From Chitinophagales bacterium (lineage in GTDB: Bacteria > Bacteroidota > Bacteroidia > Chitinophagales > Chitinophagaceae), in the NCBI GenBank assembly GCA_025355935.1, contig JANXYS010000539.1, positions 1-22,822 of the forward strand: DNA of 22,822 bases. The letters run 5' to 3'. The notes below the pieces were generated by a model. That model made no database searches. It was not told where the DNA came from and saw nothing but the letters and a program-made list of their open reading frames with translations. Shown piece by piece: positions 22,566 through 22,822 of this stretch. Within the stretch, counting starts at the first letter, position 1. Each line of letters begins with the position of its first letter. The translations under genes were made by a program, and so were the position numbers.

Positions 22566-22822
22566 ATGAAAGTTTTAATAAAACCAGGTTCTCTGCGTGG
22601 GACCATAACAGCACCAGCATCAAAGAGCGCTATGCAACGGGCCTGTGCACTGGCATTATTGCAGGATGGGGAGACAGTGATCCATAATCCAGGGATCAGC
22701 AATGATGACCAGGCGGCACTGGGGATCATACAGGCACTCGGAGCTGAAATAATAAAAGAAGTAGCATCAAAGACAAATGACATCGCTGGAGATGGGACAA
22801 CATCGGCTGTCCTACTGACACA
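22566..22822 (+). CDS. aroA: EPSP synthase N-terminal fragment running into GroEL-like sequence (chimeric)
   Basis: ATG 22566 begins one base after the aroB stop. Codons 1-62 encode a normal AroA N-terminus: GTITAPASKSAMQRACALA (12-30, PEP/shikimate-site Lys20 and Ser21), then ISNDDQAALGIIQALGAEI. From about codon 63 the frame reads KEVASKTNDIAGDGTTSAV, a chaperonin segment and not EPSP synthase. The gene is also cut by the window end. In an intact genome it would be a ~410-residue enzyme making EPSP from shikimate-3-phosphate and PEP; here only the first ~60 residues can be trusted. Confidence 0.85.
   Translation, partial: MKVLIKPGSLRGTITAPASKSAMQRACALALLQDGETVIHNPGISNDDQAALGIIQALGAEIIKEVASKTNDIAGDGTTSAVLLT
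22741..22822 (+). other. GroEL (chaperonin-60) fragment misjoined to aroA
   Basis: Residues from GAEIIKE onward match the conserved GroEL segment around E. coli residues 71-95: KEVASKTNDIAGDGTT, including the ATP-binding DGTT(T/S). The switch occurs within GAEIIKE (22740-22760), a peptide plausible in both AroA and GroEL, so a shared short word at the DNA level could have caused an assembly bridge. It lies exactly at the window end and has no start codon of its own. Confidence 0.85.

Noticed and set aside
22566..22822. A genuine AroA-GroEL fusion protein
   Set aside because: The switch is at the sequence end, within a word shared by both families, and would destroy both enzymes; an assembly chimera is far more likely.

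Overview
The window looks like a piece of a Bacteroidota chromosome, most likely from the Chitinophagaceae/Sphingobacteriia side. The basis is family content (DUF1599, a BT_3928-type DoxX protein, a DUF6089 outer-membrane protein, a DAHP synthase-chorismate mutase fusion, a short acidic lipoprotein), A-rich leaders with weak Shine-Dalgarno sequences, and several copies of the Bacteroidota -7 promoter element TAnnTTTG just upstream of genes. It appears to be a whole or trimmed metagenomic contig: both ends show signs of misjoining. Bases 1 to about 95 are strikingly GC-rich, and the last ~75 bases switch in frame from aroA to a GroEL-like sequence.

Layout. 1-989: gene-free, AT-rich, with degenerate direct repeats and hairpins. 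990-2719 (minus): a CrtA-type carotenoid monooxygenase followed by an arginase. 2856-3293 (plus): a secreted or membrane YqaE/Pmp3 protein, ending in a clear terminator. 3342-6087 (minus): an apparent operon DUF1599 - DoxX/BT_3928 - OppB/DppB-type permease, divergent from folP (6160-6987) across a palindromic promoter-like element. folP and an FKBP lipoprotein converge on a shared terminator. The FKBP gene follows nrnA (minus), which diverges from ndk. Next come a thiolase, pdhB, a DUF6089 protein and a UbiD-type decarboxylase (all plus). The UbiD gene overlaps tail-to-tail with a membrane-anchored trypsin-like protease, which sits directly behind an ECF sigma factor gene (minus). A 66-residue lipoprotein follows.

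17242-22822 is an aromatic amino-acid operon: pheA - aminotransferase - tyrA - DAHP synthase/chorismate mutase - aroB - aroA (cut). Together these supply entry into the shikimate pathway (DAHP synthase, AroB, AroA), chorismate to prephenate (mutase domain), and both branches to phenylalanine (PheA) and tyrosine (TyrA plus aminotransferase).

The most notable find is in front of pheA. A 26-codon leader ORF contains six alternating Tyr/Phe codons. It is followed by a GC-rich terminator hairpin with a T run, and an upstream segment is complementary to the terminator's left arm. This is the full architecture of ribosome-mediated transcription attenuation sensing Phe/Tyr. A second item of interest is the ECF sigma factor translationally coupled to a protein that combines an anti-sigma-like N-terminus, one membrane helix and a trypsin-like protease. 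No tRNA, rRNA, CRISPR array or insertion-sequence transposase was seen.
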